64,000 bases of DNA from Paracoccaceae bacterium (GCA_021775315.1 JAJFIC010000016.1:1-64000), one strand, 5' to 3'; shown: positions 45,850 to 55,735, numbered from the stretch's first letter. Numbers and translations: made by a program. Notes: a model not told the origin generated them from the sequence alone.

Positions 45850-45879
45850 GCCGGCGGCGATCTCGACCCCGCCACCGGC
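45850..45879 (+). other. Hairpin in the cbbA-cbbM gap
   Basis: GCCGG-c-GGC (45850-45858) pairs with GCC-a-CCGGC (45871-45879), a nine-position stem with one internal mismatch and a 12-nt loop. It ends 26 nt before the cbbM ATG and may protect the 5' end of a processed cbbM message. Confidence 0.55.
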
Positions 45880-45905
45880 CAAGTCCAACACGAAGGAGTT
45901 TCATT

Positions 45906-47294
45906 ATGGACCAATCTAACCGTTATGCACGTCTCGACCTGGAAGAGAAAGACCTGATCGCCCAAGGCCGCCATGTTCTGGTCGCCTATATCATGAAACC
46001 CAAGGCGGGTTTTGGTGGATATCTGGAAACTGCGGCGCATTTTGCTGCGGAATCCTCGACCGGCACCAATGTTGATGTTTCCACGACCGATGATTTCACC
46101 CGTGGCGTTGATGCGCTGGTCTATGAAATCGACGAGGCCGCCAATCTGATGAAAATCGCCTATCCGGTTGACCTGTTTGATCGCAACATCATCGACGGGC
46201 GGGCCATGCTGGCCTCGTTCCTGACGCTGTGCATCGGCAACAATCAGGGCATGGGCGATGTCGAACACGCCAAGATCCACGATTTTTACGTCCCACCGGC
46301 CTATCTGCGCCTGTTTGACGGCCCGTCAACCACGATCAAAGACCTGTGGAACGTGCTGGACCGGCCCCATGTCGATGGCGGCTTTATCGTCGGCACGATC
46401 ATCAAACCAAAACTCGGCCTGCGCCCGCAACCTTTTGCCAATGCCTGTTACGATTTCTGGCTGGGTGGCGATTTCATCAAGAATGATGAGCCACAAGGCA
46501 ATCAGGTTTTTGCCCCGCTCAAGGAAACCATTCCGCTGGTGGCAGATGCGATGAAACGCGCGCAGGACAAAACCGGCGAGGCGAAATTGTTCTCGGCCAA
46601 TATCACCGCTGACGACCACTATGAAATGTTGGCGCGCGGTGAATTTATTCTGGAAACCTTCGGCGAAAACGCCAACCACGTGGCGTTTCTGGTGGATGGC
46701 TATGTCACAGGTCCTGCCGCGATTACAACAGCACGTCGGTCCTTTCCAAATCAGTACCTGCATTACCACCGGGCAGGCCACGGCGCCGTAACCAGCCCCA
46801 GCGCGATGCGCGGATACACGGCCTTTGTGCTTAGCAAAATGGCCCGCATGCAGGGCGCATCAGGCATCCACACCGGCACCATGGGTTTCGGCAAGATGGA
46901 GGGCGAGGCCGCCGACAAGCTGATGGCCTATATGATCACCGATGACAGCGCCGATGGGCCGTATTTCCATCAGGAATGGGCTGGCATGGGGCCAACGACG
47001 CCGATCATTTCAGGCGGGATGAACGCGCTTAGGATGCCGGGTTTCTTTGAAAACCTCGGCCACAGCAACCTGATCCTGACCGCCGGTGGCGGCGCGTTTG
47101 GCCATATTGACGGGGCCGCCGAAGGCGCGACCTCATTGCGTCAGGCTGAACAATGCTGGAAACAGGGCGCAGACCCGATTGAGTTCGCAAAAGACCACAA
47201 GCAATTCGCCCGTGCCTTTGAAAGCTTCCCCGGCGACGCCGACCAGATCTACCCCGGCTGGCGTGAAAAACTGCGGATCAATTCTGCCGCATAA
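45906..47294 (+). CDS. cbbM: Ribulose-1,5-bisphosphate carboxylase/oxygenase, form II
   Basis: The 462-aa chain starts [18 protein letters not shown], the form II opening, and has the active-site segments [10 protein letters not shown] and [14 protein letters not shown] (carbamylated lysine). Form II enzymes need no small subunit and suit high CO2 and low O2. No cbbS or cbbL is present in the window. GAAGGAG precedes the ATG. Hairpins lie on both sides (45850-45879 and 47313-47335), which suggests a separately stabilised message. Confidence 0.97.
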   Translation: MDQSNRYARLDLEEKDLIAQGRHVLVAYIMKPKAGFGGYLETAAHFAAESSTGTNVDVSTTDDFTRGVDALVYEIDEAANLMKIAYPVDLFDRNIIDGRAMLASFLTLCIGNNQGMGDVEHAKIHDFYVPPAYLRLFDGPSTTIKDLWNVLDRPHVDGGFIVGTIIKPKLGLRPQPFANACYDFWLGGDFIKNDEPQGNQVFAPLKETIPLVADAMKRAQDKTGEAKLFSANITADDHYEMLARGEFILETFGENANHVAFLVDGYVTGPAAITTARRSFPNQYLHYHRAGHGAVTSPSAMRGYTAFVLSKMARMQGASGIHTGTMGFGKMEGEAADKLMAYMITDDSADGPYFHQEWAGMGPTTPIISGGMNALRMPGFFENLGHSNLILTAGGGAFGHIDGAAEGATSLRQAEQCWKQGADPIEFAKDHKQFARAFESFPGDADQIYPGWREKLRINSAA

Positions 47295-47312
47295 CCAAGC
47301 TGCAAAAAGACC

Positions 47313-47335
47313 TGGGCGGGGACACACCCCGCCCA
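47313..47335 (+). other. Strong hairpin after cbbM
   Basis: TGGGCGGGG (47313-47321) pairs perfectly with CCCCGCCCA (47327-47335) around ACACA. No U run follows, so it is not a good terminator. Protection of the cbbM 3' end, or partial attenuation before cbbE, is inferred. Confidence 0.65.
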
Positions 47336-47372
47336 ATCACAGACAGACCAGCCTTCAACAAAGGATATCCTC

Positions 47373-48059
47373 ATGGACCGTTCGATCAAAATTGCGCCTT
47401 CTATCCTCGCGTCTGACTTCGCCAATTTTGGCGCCGAATGTCAGGCGATCGAGGCGCAGGGTTGCGACTGGGTGCATGTGGATGTGATGGACGGGCATTT
47501 CGTGCCTGCCCTGACCTTTGGCCCGGCAACCTGCGCTGCCATCCGCCCGCATATCAAAACGGTGATGGACGTGCATTTGATGATCTCGCCGGTTGATGCC
47601 TATTTGCAGGAATTTGCCGAAGCGGGTGCCGACATCCTGACCGTCCATGCCGAGGCTGGCCCGCATCTGCACCGCTCACTGCAACATGTGCGCGCGCTTG
47701 GCTGCAAGGCCGGGGTCGCGCTGAACCCGGCAACCCCGGCATCGGCCCTTGAATATGTGCTGGATCTGGTCGATCTGGTCTGCGTGATGACGGTAAACCC
47801 CGGTTTTGGCGGGCAAAAATTCATCCATTCGCAAGTCGCCAAGACGGCTGAAATTCGCGAAATGATCGGTGACCGCCCGATCCACATCGAAATCGACGGC
47901 GGAATAACGCCCCAAACCGCGCCCCTGATGACGGCGGCAGGGGCCGACGTGCTGGTCGCTGGATCGGCTGTGTTCAAAGGTGGCTCGGTCAGTGATCCGG
48001 CCCCATATGGTGAAAACATCCGCGCCATTCGCGCCGCGGCTGAGGCGGCGCGGGGCTAA
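47373..48059 (+). CDS. cbbE: Ribulose-phosphate 3-epimerase
   Basis: The 228-aa TIM-barrel enzyme has [25 protein letters not shown] and [10 protein letters not shown], with metal ligands in MDVHLM and IEIDGGI. It interconverts xylulose- and ribulose-5-phosphate in the cycle. AAGGA precedes the ATG. It follows the cbbM hairpin; cbbY starts 2 bp after its stop. Confidence 0.95.
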   Translation: MDRSIKIAPSILASDFANFGAECQAIEAQGCDWVHVDVMDGHFVPALTFGPATCAAIRPHIKTVMDVHLMISPVDAYLQEFAEAGADILTVHAEAGPHLHRSLQHVRALGCKAGVALNPATPASALEYVLDLVDLVCVMTVNPGFGGQKFIHSQVAKTAEIREMIGDRPIHIEIDGGITPQTAPLMTAAGADVLVAGSAVFKGGSVSDPAPYGENIRAIRAAAEAARG

Positions 48060-48061
48060 TC

Positions 48062-48760
48062 ATGACCCCCAAAGCCCTGATATTCGACGTCGACGGCACC
48101 CTTGCCGAAACGGAAGAGGCCCATCGCCACGCTTTCAACGATACCTTTGCCGAGTTTGCCATAGACTGGCATTGGGATCGCGACCTTTACCGCGAGTTGC
48201 TAAAAACCACTGGCGGCAAGGAACGCATGCGCGCCTATGCGGCCAATCACAAACATCTCGACCCCGCACAAATCCCGGTGGTCGAAATTCACAAACGCAA
48301 AACCGAACTTTACGGCGACCTGATCGCCAAAGGCACGGTTCCGCTGCGCCCCGGCATTGCTGCGCTGATAAAAGACGCCCAAAACAACGGCTGTCGTCTG
48401 GCGGTGGCAACGACCACCAACCTGCCGAATGTTGACCGCCTGATACGCGCCACGATGGGCCTGCCCGCCGCAGAGGTGTTTGAAGTGATCGCCGCCGGTG
48501 ACATGGTCAAAGCCAAGAAACCGGCACCGGATGTTTACGCGCTGGCGCTTACGGGCCTCGGTTTGCCCGCGCAGGATTGTCTGGCGTTAGAGGATTCGCG
48601 CAACGGTCTGGCCTCGGCCCAAGCCGCTGAAATCCCCTGTGTAATCTGCCCCAGCGCCTATACGGATCGCGATGATTTCACTGGTGCAATCGGCGTTCTG
48701 GACAGTTTTGAACAAATTTCCCAATGCGCCGTTCTGGCCGCGTTGTTCGCCCCCGCCTGA
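48062..48760 (+). CDS. cbbY: CbbY, HAD-family sugar-bisphosphatase
   Basis: The 232-aa HAD protein has the nucleophile motif FDVDGTLAETEEAHRHAFN, the cap segment LKTTGGKERM, motif II TTT and the motif with ALEDSRNGL. This pattern fits CbbY, which removes xylulose-1,5-bisphosphate, a RuBisCO inhibitor formed by misprotonation. It differs from the phosphoglycolate phosphatase encoded two genes downstream. Confidence 0.92.
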   Translation: MTPKALIFDVDGTLAETEEAHRHAFNDTFAEFAIDWHWDRDLYRELLKTTGGKERMRAYAANHKHLDPAQIPVVEIHKRKTELYGDLIAKGTVPLRPGIAALIKDAQNNGCRLAVATTTNLPNVDRLIRATMGLPAAEVFEVIAAGDMVKAKKPAPDVYALALTGLGLPAQDCLALEDSRNGLASAQAAEIPCVICPSAYTDRDDFTGAIGVLDSFEQISQCAVLAALFAPA

Positions 48761-48772
48761 AAGGATCACGTT

Positions 48773-49327
48773 ATGGCTGCCATTCCTCCTGTCTGCGATT
48801 TTGGCTGGAAATCCCCGGATTTCATCCTGCCCGCCACTGACGGCAAAACCTACAGCCTTGCTGATATCAGCGGCGAGGCCGGCACCCTGATCATGTTCAT
48901 CTGCAACCATTGCCCTTACGTGCTGGCAGTGCTTGACCGGATCGTACGCGATGGCCGCGAATTGGCAAGCCTTGGCATAGGCGTCGCCGCCATCAGCGCC
49001 AATGACGTGTCGGCCTACCCGCAGGATAGTTTTGAAAACATGGGCAAGCTGGCCGCCCAGTACGGCTTTACCTTTCCTTATCTTTACGACGAAGACCAAT
49101 CGGTCGCGCGGGCTTACGATGCCGCCTGCACACCGGATTTCTTTGGCTTTAACGACCGCGGCGAACTGCAATATCGCGGTCGCCTTGATGCATCGCGCAG
49201 TGAAGCCGGCCCAACCGATCTACGTCGGGATTTGTTTGAAGGCATGAAACAGGTGGCCCAAACCGGGCAAGGCCCAACGGATCAAATCGCCTCGATGGGG
49301 TGCTCAATCAAATGGAAAGCCGCATGA
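48773..49327 (+). CDS. Thioredoxin-fold protein, AhpC/TSA-like
   Basis: The 184-aa cytoplasmic protein (no signal peptide) has the thioredoxin-like motif ICNHCPYV with C44 and C47, followed by an AhpC/TlpA-like fold (FTFPYLYDEDQSVARAYDAACTPDFF). It may reduce disulfides or scavenge peroxide. Its place between cbbY and cbbZ is not standard for cbb operons and suggests redox control of CBB enzymes or protection during sulfur oxidation. The stop overlaps the cbbZ start (ATGA). Confidence 0.8.
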   Translation: MAAIPPVCDFGWKSPDFILPATDGKTYSLADISGEAGTLIMFICNHCPYVLAVLDRIVRDGRELASLGIGVAAISANDVSAYPQDSFENMGKLAAQYGFTFPYLYDEDQSVARAYDAACTPDFFGFNDRGELQYRGRLDASRSEAGPTDLRRDLFEGMKQVAQTGQGPTDQIASMGCSIKWKAA

Positions 49328-50007
49328 AATCTGTCATATTCGACCTTGATGGCACGCTGGTTGACAGCGCGCCCGACATCGCCGCCGCCGCCAACGCCTT
49401 GTTGCGCGCCATGGGGTATCAACCGCTGCCACTGGAAACCATCGTGTCCTTCATCGGCAACGGTATTCCGAAACTGGTCGAGCGTGTGATGCGCGCCAGT
49501 CATATCGAATTCACCACGGATCGCCACGCGGCCCTGACCGACCAGTTCACCCAGCTTTATGCACAAAAACCGGCGGAAAAGACCGTGCTATACCCCGGCG
49601 TGTCTGAACTTTTGCAGCATCTAAGCGCACAGGGTTATGCGCTGGGCGTTTGCACCAACAAGGCCCATGGCCTGACCATGCAAGTCCTGCAAGGTGTTGG
49701 TATTGCCGAATTTTTCACCTCAATCGTCGGCGGTGACAGTCTGCCGGTACGTAAACCAGACCCCACACCGTTGCTTGAAAGCCTGCGCCAGTTGGGTGGC
49801 CCTGACGCGATCAATAACGCGATTTATGTCGGCGACAGCGAGGTGGACGCCGCAACCGCCAGCGCCGCCGGTCTGCCCTTTGGCCTGTTCACCGAAGGCT
49901 ACTGCCACACACCGTTTGAGGATCTCGAACACGACTTTGCGTTTTCCCGGTTCTCAGACCTCGCCGATCATCTTGAAACGCTTTTTCAAAAAGACACGGC
50001 GGCCTGA
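49324..50007 (+). CDS. cbbZ: Phosphoglycolate phosphatase
   Basis: The 227-aa HAD-family enzyme begins KSVIFDLDGTLVDSAPDIAA, which is the gph/CbbZ pattern, and has CTNKAH and GDSEVDAATASAAG as motifs II and IV. It removes 2-phosphoglycolate formed by RuBisCO oxygenation. ATG 49324 overlaps the previous stop; the frame's upstream TTG/ATG codons lie within that gene. It is the last gene of the CBB operon, and the next gene is convergent. Confidence 0.92.
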   Translation: MKSVIFDLDGTLVDSAPDIAAAANALLRAMGYQPLPLETIVSFIGNGIPKLVERVMRASHIEFTTDRHAALTDQFTQLYAQKPAEKTVLYPGVSELLQHLSAQGYALGVCTNKAHGLTMQVLQGVGIAEFFTSIVGGDSLPVRKPDPTPLLESLRQLGGPDAINNAIYVGDSEVDAATASAAGLPFGLFTEGYCHTPFEDLEHDFAFSRFSDLADHLETLFQKDTAA

Positions 50008-50026
50008 TTGCAGGCCGACCAGACCG

Positions 50027-50755
50027 TCACCCGCAGTTGAAAACCGTCTTGGCGAATTTCGGATAAGGATCGGCGATTTTGGCCGCGATTGTCCCGCGCA
50101 GCAGCGTCAGACGCTCAGGCTCGGGCGGTGGTGTGGTGTCGGGATTGGCGTCATAATCAAAGGCAAATCCGGTGTTGTCCAGAATTTCCTCAAGACTATG
50201 ACCGGGATGAACGCTGACCAGCCGAAACCGTGCCAGCGCCCGATCAAAGCTGAACAGACCCAGATTTGTCACCAACGCATAAGGCCCGCCGGGGCGATAC
50301 ACGCCGGGCGCGCTGACACCGGGGGCCGAAATGAAATCGACCGTTTCCACCATCGTGCGCCTTGTATGTTCATCGCGAAACAAAATGACGCGCGGCACCA
50401 CGAAATACAAAAACGCCGATCCGAACGAGCCTGACCACCGCACCGTTTGCTGCGGGTACTCACCAATGCCAACCAGATTGATATTGGCCTGCCCGTCGAT
50501 CTGCCCGCCACTTAGGAAAAACGCACCAATCCGGCCCTGTGCCGCGCGGTCAAACAAATCCCCCGCGCCGTCGTTCAGCGTTTGCAGGTTCTTGCTGTTC
50601 AGCACCGTAACCCGCGCCTGTCCGTTCGACAAAGCCTGATGCAGCAAAGCGGCAGAACCGGGGATCGGCGACGACACCCCAACGGCCACATGTTCAACAC
50701 CCTCCAGCAGCCGGGTAATGACCGCGATCAGCAGTTCTTCAGGCAGATAATCCAT
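50027..50755 (-). CDS. CoA-transferase family I, beta subunit-like
   Basis: The 242-aa protein resembles the beta subunit of glutaconate-type CoA-transferases and of IpdB (hydrolase of ring-opened steroid CoA esters): SGGQIDGQANINLVGIG and an FDRALARFRLVSVHPG tail. The position of the catalytic Glu of true transferases appears to hold Asn/Ser (VTVLNSKN), as in IpdB, so a hydrolase role is possible. It is translated right after the alpha subunit on the minus strand. Confidence 0.75.
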   Translation of the reverse strand: MDYLPEELLIAVITRLLEGVEHVAVGVSSPIPGSAALLHQALSNGQARVTVLNSKNLQTLNDGAGDLFDRAAQGRIGAFFLSGGQIDGQANINLVGIGEYPQQTVRWSGSFGSAFLYFVVPRVILFRDEHTRRTMVETVDFISAPGVSAPGVYRPGGPYALVTNLGLFSFDRALARFRLVSVHPGHSLEEILDNTGFAFDYDANPDTTPPPEPERLTLLRGTIAAKIADPYPKFAKTVFNCG

Positions 50756-51568
50756 CTATTGTGCAGCCTTAGCAGGGGCTTGCGCCATATAAGCCGAAAA
50801 ACCCTGATCACTGCGCGCGGCATTGGCATAATCGGCCAGTGCTTGTGCGTCCGCCTCGTAACAGCCGTCCAACCCCAACGGCCATGCGCCGTTTTTGGCC
50901 TTGGCCACGTTGGTGATAAACATCTCAGGTATAGTGGCCGGGGCGCGCAGCTCGTCTTCCATCAGATTGCCATCGACGATCTGTTCCACCGTCACCAGCG
51001 TTTGTTTTGCGGCATGTGCCATGGTCATCAATTCGCGCATTTTGCCGATCCAGACATTGCCGAACTTATCCGCCATTGGTGCATGAAACAGCGCGATATC
51101 CGGCACGATGGCTGGAACCAAAACGATCGGATCGCCCGAGGCGGCCATCGGATTGTCAATAACCCGGTAATCAGAACGGTTGACCAACAGGTCCGATCCG
51201 ATCAGGCCACGGATTGGCAGAAACGGCACACCCTTTTCACCGGCTTGCAGACCAGACACAATTGCCGGGCAAGTGCTGTCCATCAGCCGGATTTCCCCGG
51301 CCTTGACAGCGGCGACAAACCGCCCGGCCTGACCAAATTCGTCAAGCGTAATGCCAGCGGTTTCCGCCACCGCGACACAGCCCGTCCCGATCAGCATATC
51401 CGCCTGAATACCGGCGGTTGGAATGGTCACCAGATGCAAATCACGCACACCCCTGTCGATCAGGGCACGGCTGGCGGCCATCGCCACACCGCTGCGCGAT
51501 GTCGGCACGGCAATACGTGCGCCGTTTGGTATATCGGCAATCAGGCGCTCGATGGAAATTTCAGACAT
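50756..51568 (-). CDS. CoA-transferase family I, alpha subunit-like
   Basis: The 270-aa alpha subunit starts at ATG 51568 (AAGG 8 nt upstream); the longer frame from 51643 has no family match. It shows the segments GIQADMLIGTG and ADKFGNVWIG, similar in style to IpdA/GctA. Its stop is directly adjacent to the beta-subunit start. The pair acts on an acyl-CoA of unknown structure. Confidence 0.78.
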   Translation of the reverse strand: MSEISIERLIADIPNGARIAVPTSRSGVAMAASRALIDRGVRDLHLVTIPTAGIQADMLIGTGCVAVAETAGITLDEFGQAGRFVAAVKAGEIRLMDSTCPAIVSGLQAGEKGVPFLPIRGLIGSDLLVNRSDYRVIDNPMAASGDPIVLVPAIVPDIALFHAPMADKFGNVWIGKMRELMTMAHAAKQTLVTVEQIVDGNLMEDELRAPATIPEMFITNVAKAKNGAWPLGLDGCYEADAQALADYANAARSDQGFSAYMAQAPAKAAQ

Positions 51569-51618
51569 GTGCAACCTTCCAAACCTTTCCCGGTGCCATA
51601 TCCGGGCACCCTCAAATG

Positions 51619-52191
51619 TTAACGATTGGCCCCCGGCACCCATAAAACGTCATCTTTGCCACTGTCATTGGCCATGCGTGCCGCAACAAAGAACCAATCA
51701 CTCAGCCGGTTCAGGTATTTGACCGTCACCGGGTTTACAGTGTCAACACCACTGAGTTCGACCACCAGCCGCTCAGCCCGGCGCGACACCGTTCGGCACA
51801 TATGCAAATGCGCCGCTAAGGCCGAGCCTCCGGGCAGGATAAAGCTGCGCAGCGGCGTCAGGGCCTCGTTCATGTGGTCAATCTCAGCCTCCAGCCGGTC
51901 CACTTGGGCGGCAACCATGCGCAGCGGTGGATATTCAGCCTCGGCATCATTTTCCATTTCCGGGCGGCACAAATCGGCCCCCAGATCAAACAGATCGTTC
52001 TGGATCATCGCCAGCTTGCCATCCAGATCACCATCCGCATTCAGGCGGGCCAGCCCAACGACGGCGTTGGTTTCGTCAACCGTGCCATAAGACGACACCC
52101 TGAGCGAATGTTTCGCCACCCGTTCGCCATTTCCAAGCGCGGTTTGTCCGGCGTCGCCCGTGCGGGTATAGATTTTGTTAAGAACAACCAT
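51619..52191 (-). CDS. PduO/MMAB-type ATP:cob(I)alamin adenosyltransferase
   Basis: The 190-aa enzyme starts VLNKIYTRTGDAGQTALGNG, the ATP-binding opening of the PduO family, and has the signature SFILPGGS and CRTVSRRAERL. It makes adenosylcobalamin. It is encoded upstream of the CoA-transferase pair with a 50-bp gap, and its start overlaps the stop of the small membrane-protein gene by one base. Confidence 0.93.
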   Translation of the reverse strand: MVVLNKIYTRTGDAGQTALGNGERVAKHSLRVSSYGTVDETNAVVGLARLNADGDLDGKLAMIQNDLFDLGADLCRPEMENDAEAEYPPLRMVAAQVDRLEAEIDHMNEALTPLRSFILPGGSALAAHLHMCRTVSRRAERLVVELSGVDTVNPVTVKYLNRLSDWFFVAARMANDSGKDDVLWVPGANR

Positions 52192-52397
52192 TACGTCCCC
52201 CGGCCCCGCAAATAGACATAGGCCACGATCAGCGCAACGGCGATGGCTTGTGCGATAATGCGGGCGCGCATGATCTTGTTGGCGTATTTTCGGTTAAATT
52301 CACCGCCTTTGGTGAACCCGATAAGCCCGCTCATCAGAATTGCGACCACCACCAGAACGGCGGCGACGATGATATAGAAAAGTGGATCATTGGCCAT
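52191..52397 (-). CDS. HIG1-like twin-membrane-segment protein
   Basis: The 68-aa protein has two membrane segments (about 8-26 and 47-64) separated by a basic loop (GGEFNRKYANKIMRARI), which matches the HIG1/twin-TM family common in Rhodobacteraceae. In mitochondria this family attaches to respiratory supercomplexes. The bacterial role is not settled. It is co-transcribed with the adenosyltransferase. Confidence 0.8.
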   Translation of the reverse strand: MANDPLFYIIVAAVLVVVAILMSGLIGFTKGGEFNRKYANKIMRARIIAQAIAVALIVAYVYLRGRGT

Positions 52398-52410
52398 GCG
52401 AATACCCCTG

Positions 52411-53244
52411 TTAATCCCAGCTTAAGATCATGTCTGACAGCCGGGTTGGCAAGACCCTGCGGATCAGATTGGCAATATAGGTCGGTGTGGTGACAAAGTA
52501 GCGCGGCTTTGGTCGGCGTGCGGTGATCGCATGGATCAGCTTTTTGGTCACCGCTGAGGGGGGCAATTCAAACGCGTCTTTGGTCTCGCCCGCCTCGTAA
52601 AGGCGTTTCAGCAACCGGGATTTGTATAGATCGACCAGTTGCGAATTTTCCCAGTTGATCCAGCGTTCAAACTGCGCCCGGGCGTTAGCGCGAAAGGCGG
52701 TTTTGATCGGGCCGGGCTCAATTAACACCACGTCAATGCCGCTGTCCTTTAGTTCCATACGCAGGGTATCGGTCAAACCTTCCGTGGCGTATTTGGTGGC
52801 CACATAGGCCCCGCGCCATTTCATCGCGATCAGGCCAAGCACGGACGAACAATTAACGATCCGCCCGTGGCCTTGTGCGCGCATCACCGGGATGACCTGA
52901 TTTGTCAGGTCCTGCCAGCCGAAAACATTGGCCTCGAATATGGCGCGCATGGCATCGCGCGGAACATCCTCGATCGCGCCGGGGATGGCGTAGGCACCAT
53001 TGTTGAACAAGACATCCAATGTGCCACCGCTTTGCGCCAGAACCGTGTTGAGGGCGTCTGTGATCGACGCCTCGTCAGTATAATCAAGCCGCATTGAATT
53101 CAGGCCTTCGTCGCGCAAACGCACACAGTCAACCTCGCTGCGGCACGAGGCGAAAACCTGCCAGCCCAACTGGTGCAGCTTATGGGCCGCATCATAGCCG
53201 ATGCCGGATGAACACCCGGTGATTAGGATAGACCCTGTACGCAA
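52411..53244 (-). CDS. Short-chain dehydrogenase/reductase
   Basis: The 277-aa classical SDR has the nucleotide-binding motif ITGCSSGIGYDAA, NNGAYA, and active-site S...Y-x-x-x-K (NCSSVLG; YVATKYA). It uses NAD(P)H to act on alcohols or ketones that cannot be named from sequence. A membrane association has been suggested for similar proteins with long C-terminal ends. It reads away from parC; a hairpin module lies between them. Confidence 0.85.
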   Translation of the reverse strand: MRTGSILITGCSSGIGYDAAHKLHQLGWQVFASCRSEVDCVRLRDEGLNSMRLDYTDEASITDALNTVLAQSGGTLDVLFNNGAYAIPGAIEDVPRDAMRAIFEANVFGWQDLTNQVIPVMRAQGHGRIVNCSSVLGLIAMKWRGAYVATKYATEGLTDTLRMELKDSGIDVVLIEPGPIKTAFRANARAQFERWINWENSQLVDLYKSRLLKRLYEAGETKDAFELPPSAVTKKLIHAITARRPKPRYFVTTPTYIANLIRRVLPTRLSDMILSWD

Positions 53245-53327
53245 TTTCTGCCCGCCGTTTCATGCCCGTTTTGCGGCTGTTCTAACCGGGCAATGTACCC
53301 ACAGCAAGAACGCAACAAATCAATGGA

Positions 53328-53400
53328 GGCCCTGCGGGCCATTACATAGAGCCCCTTTGGGGCGATCCGCGCTGCGCGGAGTATTTTTGCAACGATGAAA
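53328..53400 (+). repeat. Multi-hairpin intergenic module, copy B
   Basis: Consecutive hairpins are visible: GGCCC-TGC-GGGCC (53328-53340), GCCCC-TTT-GGGGC (53351-53363) and CCGCG-CTG-CGCGG (53367-53379), followed by AGTATTTTTGCAACGATGAA. Copy C at 61872 has the same order with a different but compensated first stem. It fills most of the gap between the divergent SDR and parC genes. Confidence 0.65.
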
Positions 53401-53458
53401 GCCGGATTTGGGCGAAACGGCACTGGACGTTGATCGGGGCCAAATGTATCACCGCGTC

Positions 53459-55735
53459 ATGGCTGATGAAACGGACGACATTAAGGATGACGAGGGCGGC
53501 GTGACCGTTTCTGAACCTTTGCGTCGGGCCATTGGCGAACGCTATCTGCAATATGCCCTGTCGACCATCATGCACCGCGCCCTGCCGGATGCGCGTGACG
53601 GGCTGAAACCGGTGCATCGGCGTATTCTTTATGCCATGCGCGAATTGAAACTGGCCAGCAATGGTGGCTTTCGCAAATCGGCCAAGATTTCCGGCGATGT
53701 GATGGGCAATTATCATCCGCATGGCGATCAGGCGATTTATGATGCCATGGCGCGGTTGGCGCAGGATTTCAACGTGCGCTATCCGCTGGTTGATGGGCAG
53801 GGAAATTTCGGCAATATCGACGGCGATAACCCGGCTGCTGCGCGCTATACAGAGGCCCGGATGACCGCCGCCGCCGAGGCGTTGCTTGAAGGTCTGGCCG
53901 AAGACGCGGTTGATTTTCGCGACAATTACGATGGTTCCTTGCGTGAACCTGTTGTGCTGCCCGCAGCGTTTCCCAACCTGTTGGCCAATGGTTCGTCCGG
54001 GATTGCGGTTGGCATGGCGACCAATATTCCACCGCATAATATCGGCGAGCTATGCGACGCGGCGCTGCATCTGATCAAGGCGCCGAATGCGCGTGATGAG
54101 ACTTTGCTGGAACATGTGCCTGCGCCGGATTTCCCCACCGGTGGGGTGATTGTTGAGCCGCGCGAAAGCATTCTGAACACATATCGCACCGGGCGCGGTT
54201 CAATCCGGTTGCGCGCCCGTTGGCAGATCGAAGAATTGCCGCGCGGCCAGTGGCAGGTCGTGGTCACCGAAATCCCGTATTCGGTGCAGAAGTCCAAACT
54301 GATCGAAAAGATCGCCGAGCTGATCCAGCTTAAGAAAATTCCGATCCTGGCAGACGTCCGCGACGAAAGTGCCGAAGATATCCGTCTGGTGCTGGAACCT
54401 CGGGCCAAAACCGTCGACAGCAATGTTCTGATGGAAACCCTGTTTCGCCAATCTGATCTGGAAACCCGGTTTTCGGTCAATATGAACGTGTTGATTGATG
54501 GGCTGACCCCCAAAGTTTGCTCGTTAAAAGAGATTTTGCGCGCCTTTCTGGATCACCGCCGGGATGTTTTGCGCCGCCGCAGCCAGCACCGTCTGGAAAA
54601 GATCGACCACCGGCTTGAGGTGCTCGAAGGCTATATCATTGCGTTCCTCAACCTTGACCGGGTGATCGCGATTATCCGCAATGAAGACGCGCCAAAACCG
54701 ATCATGATGGCCGAGTTTGATCTGACGGATGTTCAGGCCGAGGCGATCCTTAATATGCGTCTGCGCAGCCTGCGCCGGCTTGAGGAAATGGAGCTGAAGG
54801 CAGAACACGAGGCGCTGTTGATCGAGCGTGCGGAACTTGAGGATTTGTTGGCGGATGAGGGCCTGCAATGGGGCCGCATTTCCGATCAGTTGCGCGATAT
54901 CCGCAAGCAATTCGGCAAATCCGCACCGGGTGGCGCACGTCGCACCGAACTGGCAGATGCGCCCGATTTTGAAGAAGTACCGCTTGAGGCGATGATCGAA
55001 AAGGAACCGATCACCGTGGTCTGTTCCGCGATGGGTTGGATCCGCGCGATGAAAGGCCATATCGCGCTTGATACCGAGCTAAAGTTCAAAGATGGCGACG
55101 AAACCCGGTTTGTGTTTCACGCCCAGACCACGGACAAGCTGGTTTTGTTTGGCAGCAACGGGCGGTTCTACACGCTTGGGGCGGCGGCGTTGCCCGGCGG
55201 GCGCGGCATGGGCGAACCTTTACGCCTAATGGTGGATTTGCCGAACGAGGCGGCGATTGTCGATTTATTCCTGCATCAGCCGGGCCGCAAATTGCTGGTT
55301 GCCTCGACCGCAGGCGATGGTTTTGTCATCCCGGAAATCGACGTGATTGCCCAGACCCGTTCCGGCCGTCAGGTGCTGAACGTCAAGGACAAGGCCGTTG
55401 CCAAGATTTGCAAGGCCGTTGTCGGCGATCATGTGGCTGTGGTCAGTGAAAATGGCAAGCTGCTGGTTTTCCCGCTGACGGACTTGCCCGAAATGAACCG
55501 CGGCAAGGGGGTTCGTTTGCAGAAATACAAAATGGCCCGCAGCGCCCAAGGTTCGCTTGATCTTGATGGTGGGCTGTCTGACATTACCACGTTCAATCTG
55601 GCGAGCGGTCTAAGCTGGCCAATGGGTGGCGGCAAAACCCGCACCGAAACGGATATGAGCGACTGGATCGGTAAACGTGCAGGGGCGGGCAAAAGGCCGC
55701 CTTATGGGTTCCCCAAGAATAATCGCTTTGGCTGA
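53459..55735 (+). CDS. parC: DNA topoisomerase IV subunit A
   Basis: The 758-aa protein has the catalytic Tyr130 in AARYTEARM and the segments [17 protein letters not shown] and [19 protein letters not shown] of the quinolone-target region. It cuts and rejoins DNA to separate daughter chromosomes. C-terminal beta-propeller repeats are short, as expected for ParC rather than GyrA. ATG 53459 (MADETDDIK) fits roseobacter ParC; ATG 53444 or TTG 53408 are alternatives. Confidence 0.93.
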   Translation: MADETDDIKDDEGGVTVSEPLRRAIGERYLQYALSTIMHRALPDARDGLKPVHRRILYAMRELKLASNGGFRKSAKISGDVMGNYHPHGDQAIYDAMARLAQDFNVRYPLVDGQGNFGNIDGDNPAAARYTEARMTAAAEALLEGLAEDAVDFRDNYDGSLREPVVLPAAFPNLLANGSSGIAVGMATNIPPHNIGELCDAALHLIKAPNARDETLLEHVPAPDFPTGGVIVEPRESILNTYRTGRGSIRLRARWQIEELPRGQWQVVVTEIPYSVQKSKLIEKIAELIQLKKIPILADVRDESAEDIRLVLEPRAKTVDSNVLMETLFRQSDLETRFSVNMNVLIDGLTPKVCSLKEILRAFLDHRRDVLRRRSQHRLEKIDHRLEVLEGYIIAFLNLDRVIAIIRNEDAPKPIMMAEFDLTDVQAEAILNMRLRSLRRLEEMELKAEHEALLIERAELEDLLADEGLQWGRISDQLRDIRKQFGKSAPGGARRTELADAPDFEEVPLEAMIEKEPITVVCSAMGWIRAMKGHIALDTELKFKDGDETRFVFHAQTTDKLVLFGSNGRFYTLGAAALPGGRGMGEPLRLMVDLPNEAAIVDLFLHQPGRKLLVASTAGDGFVIPEIDVIAQTRSGRQVLNVKDKAVAKICKAVVGDHVAVVSENGKLLVFPLTDLPEMNRGKGVRLQKYKMARSAQGSLDLDGGLSDITTFNLASGLSWPMGGGKTRTETDMSDWIGKRAGAGKRPPYGFPKNNRFG

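Noticed and set aside
50582-51622. 346-codon open frame antisense to the CoA-transferase-like alpha subunit
   Set aside because: Composition is atypical (His/Gln/Arg-rich), there is no family resemblance and it opposes two recognisable genes.
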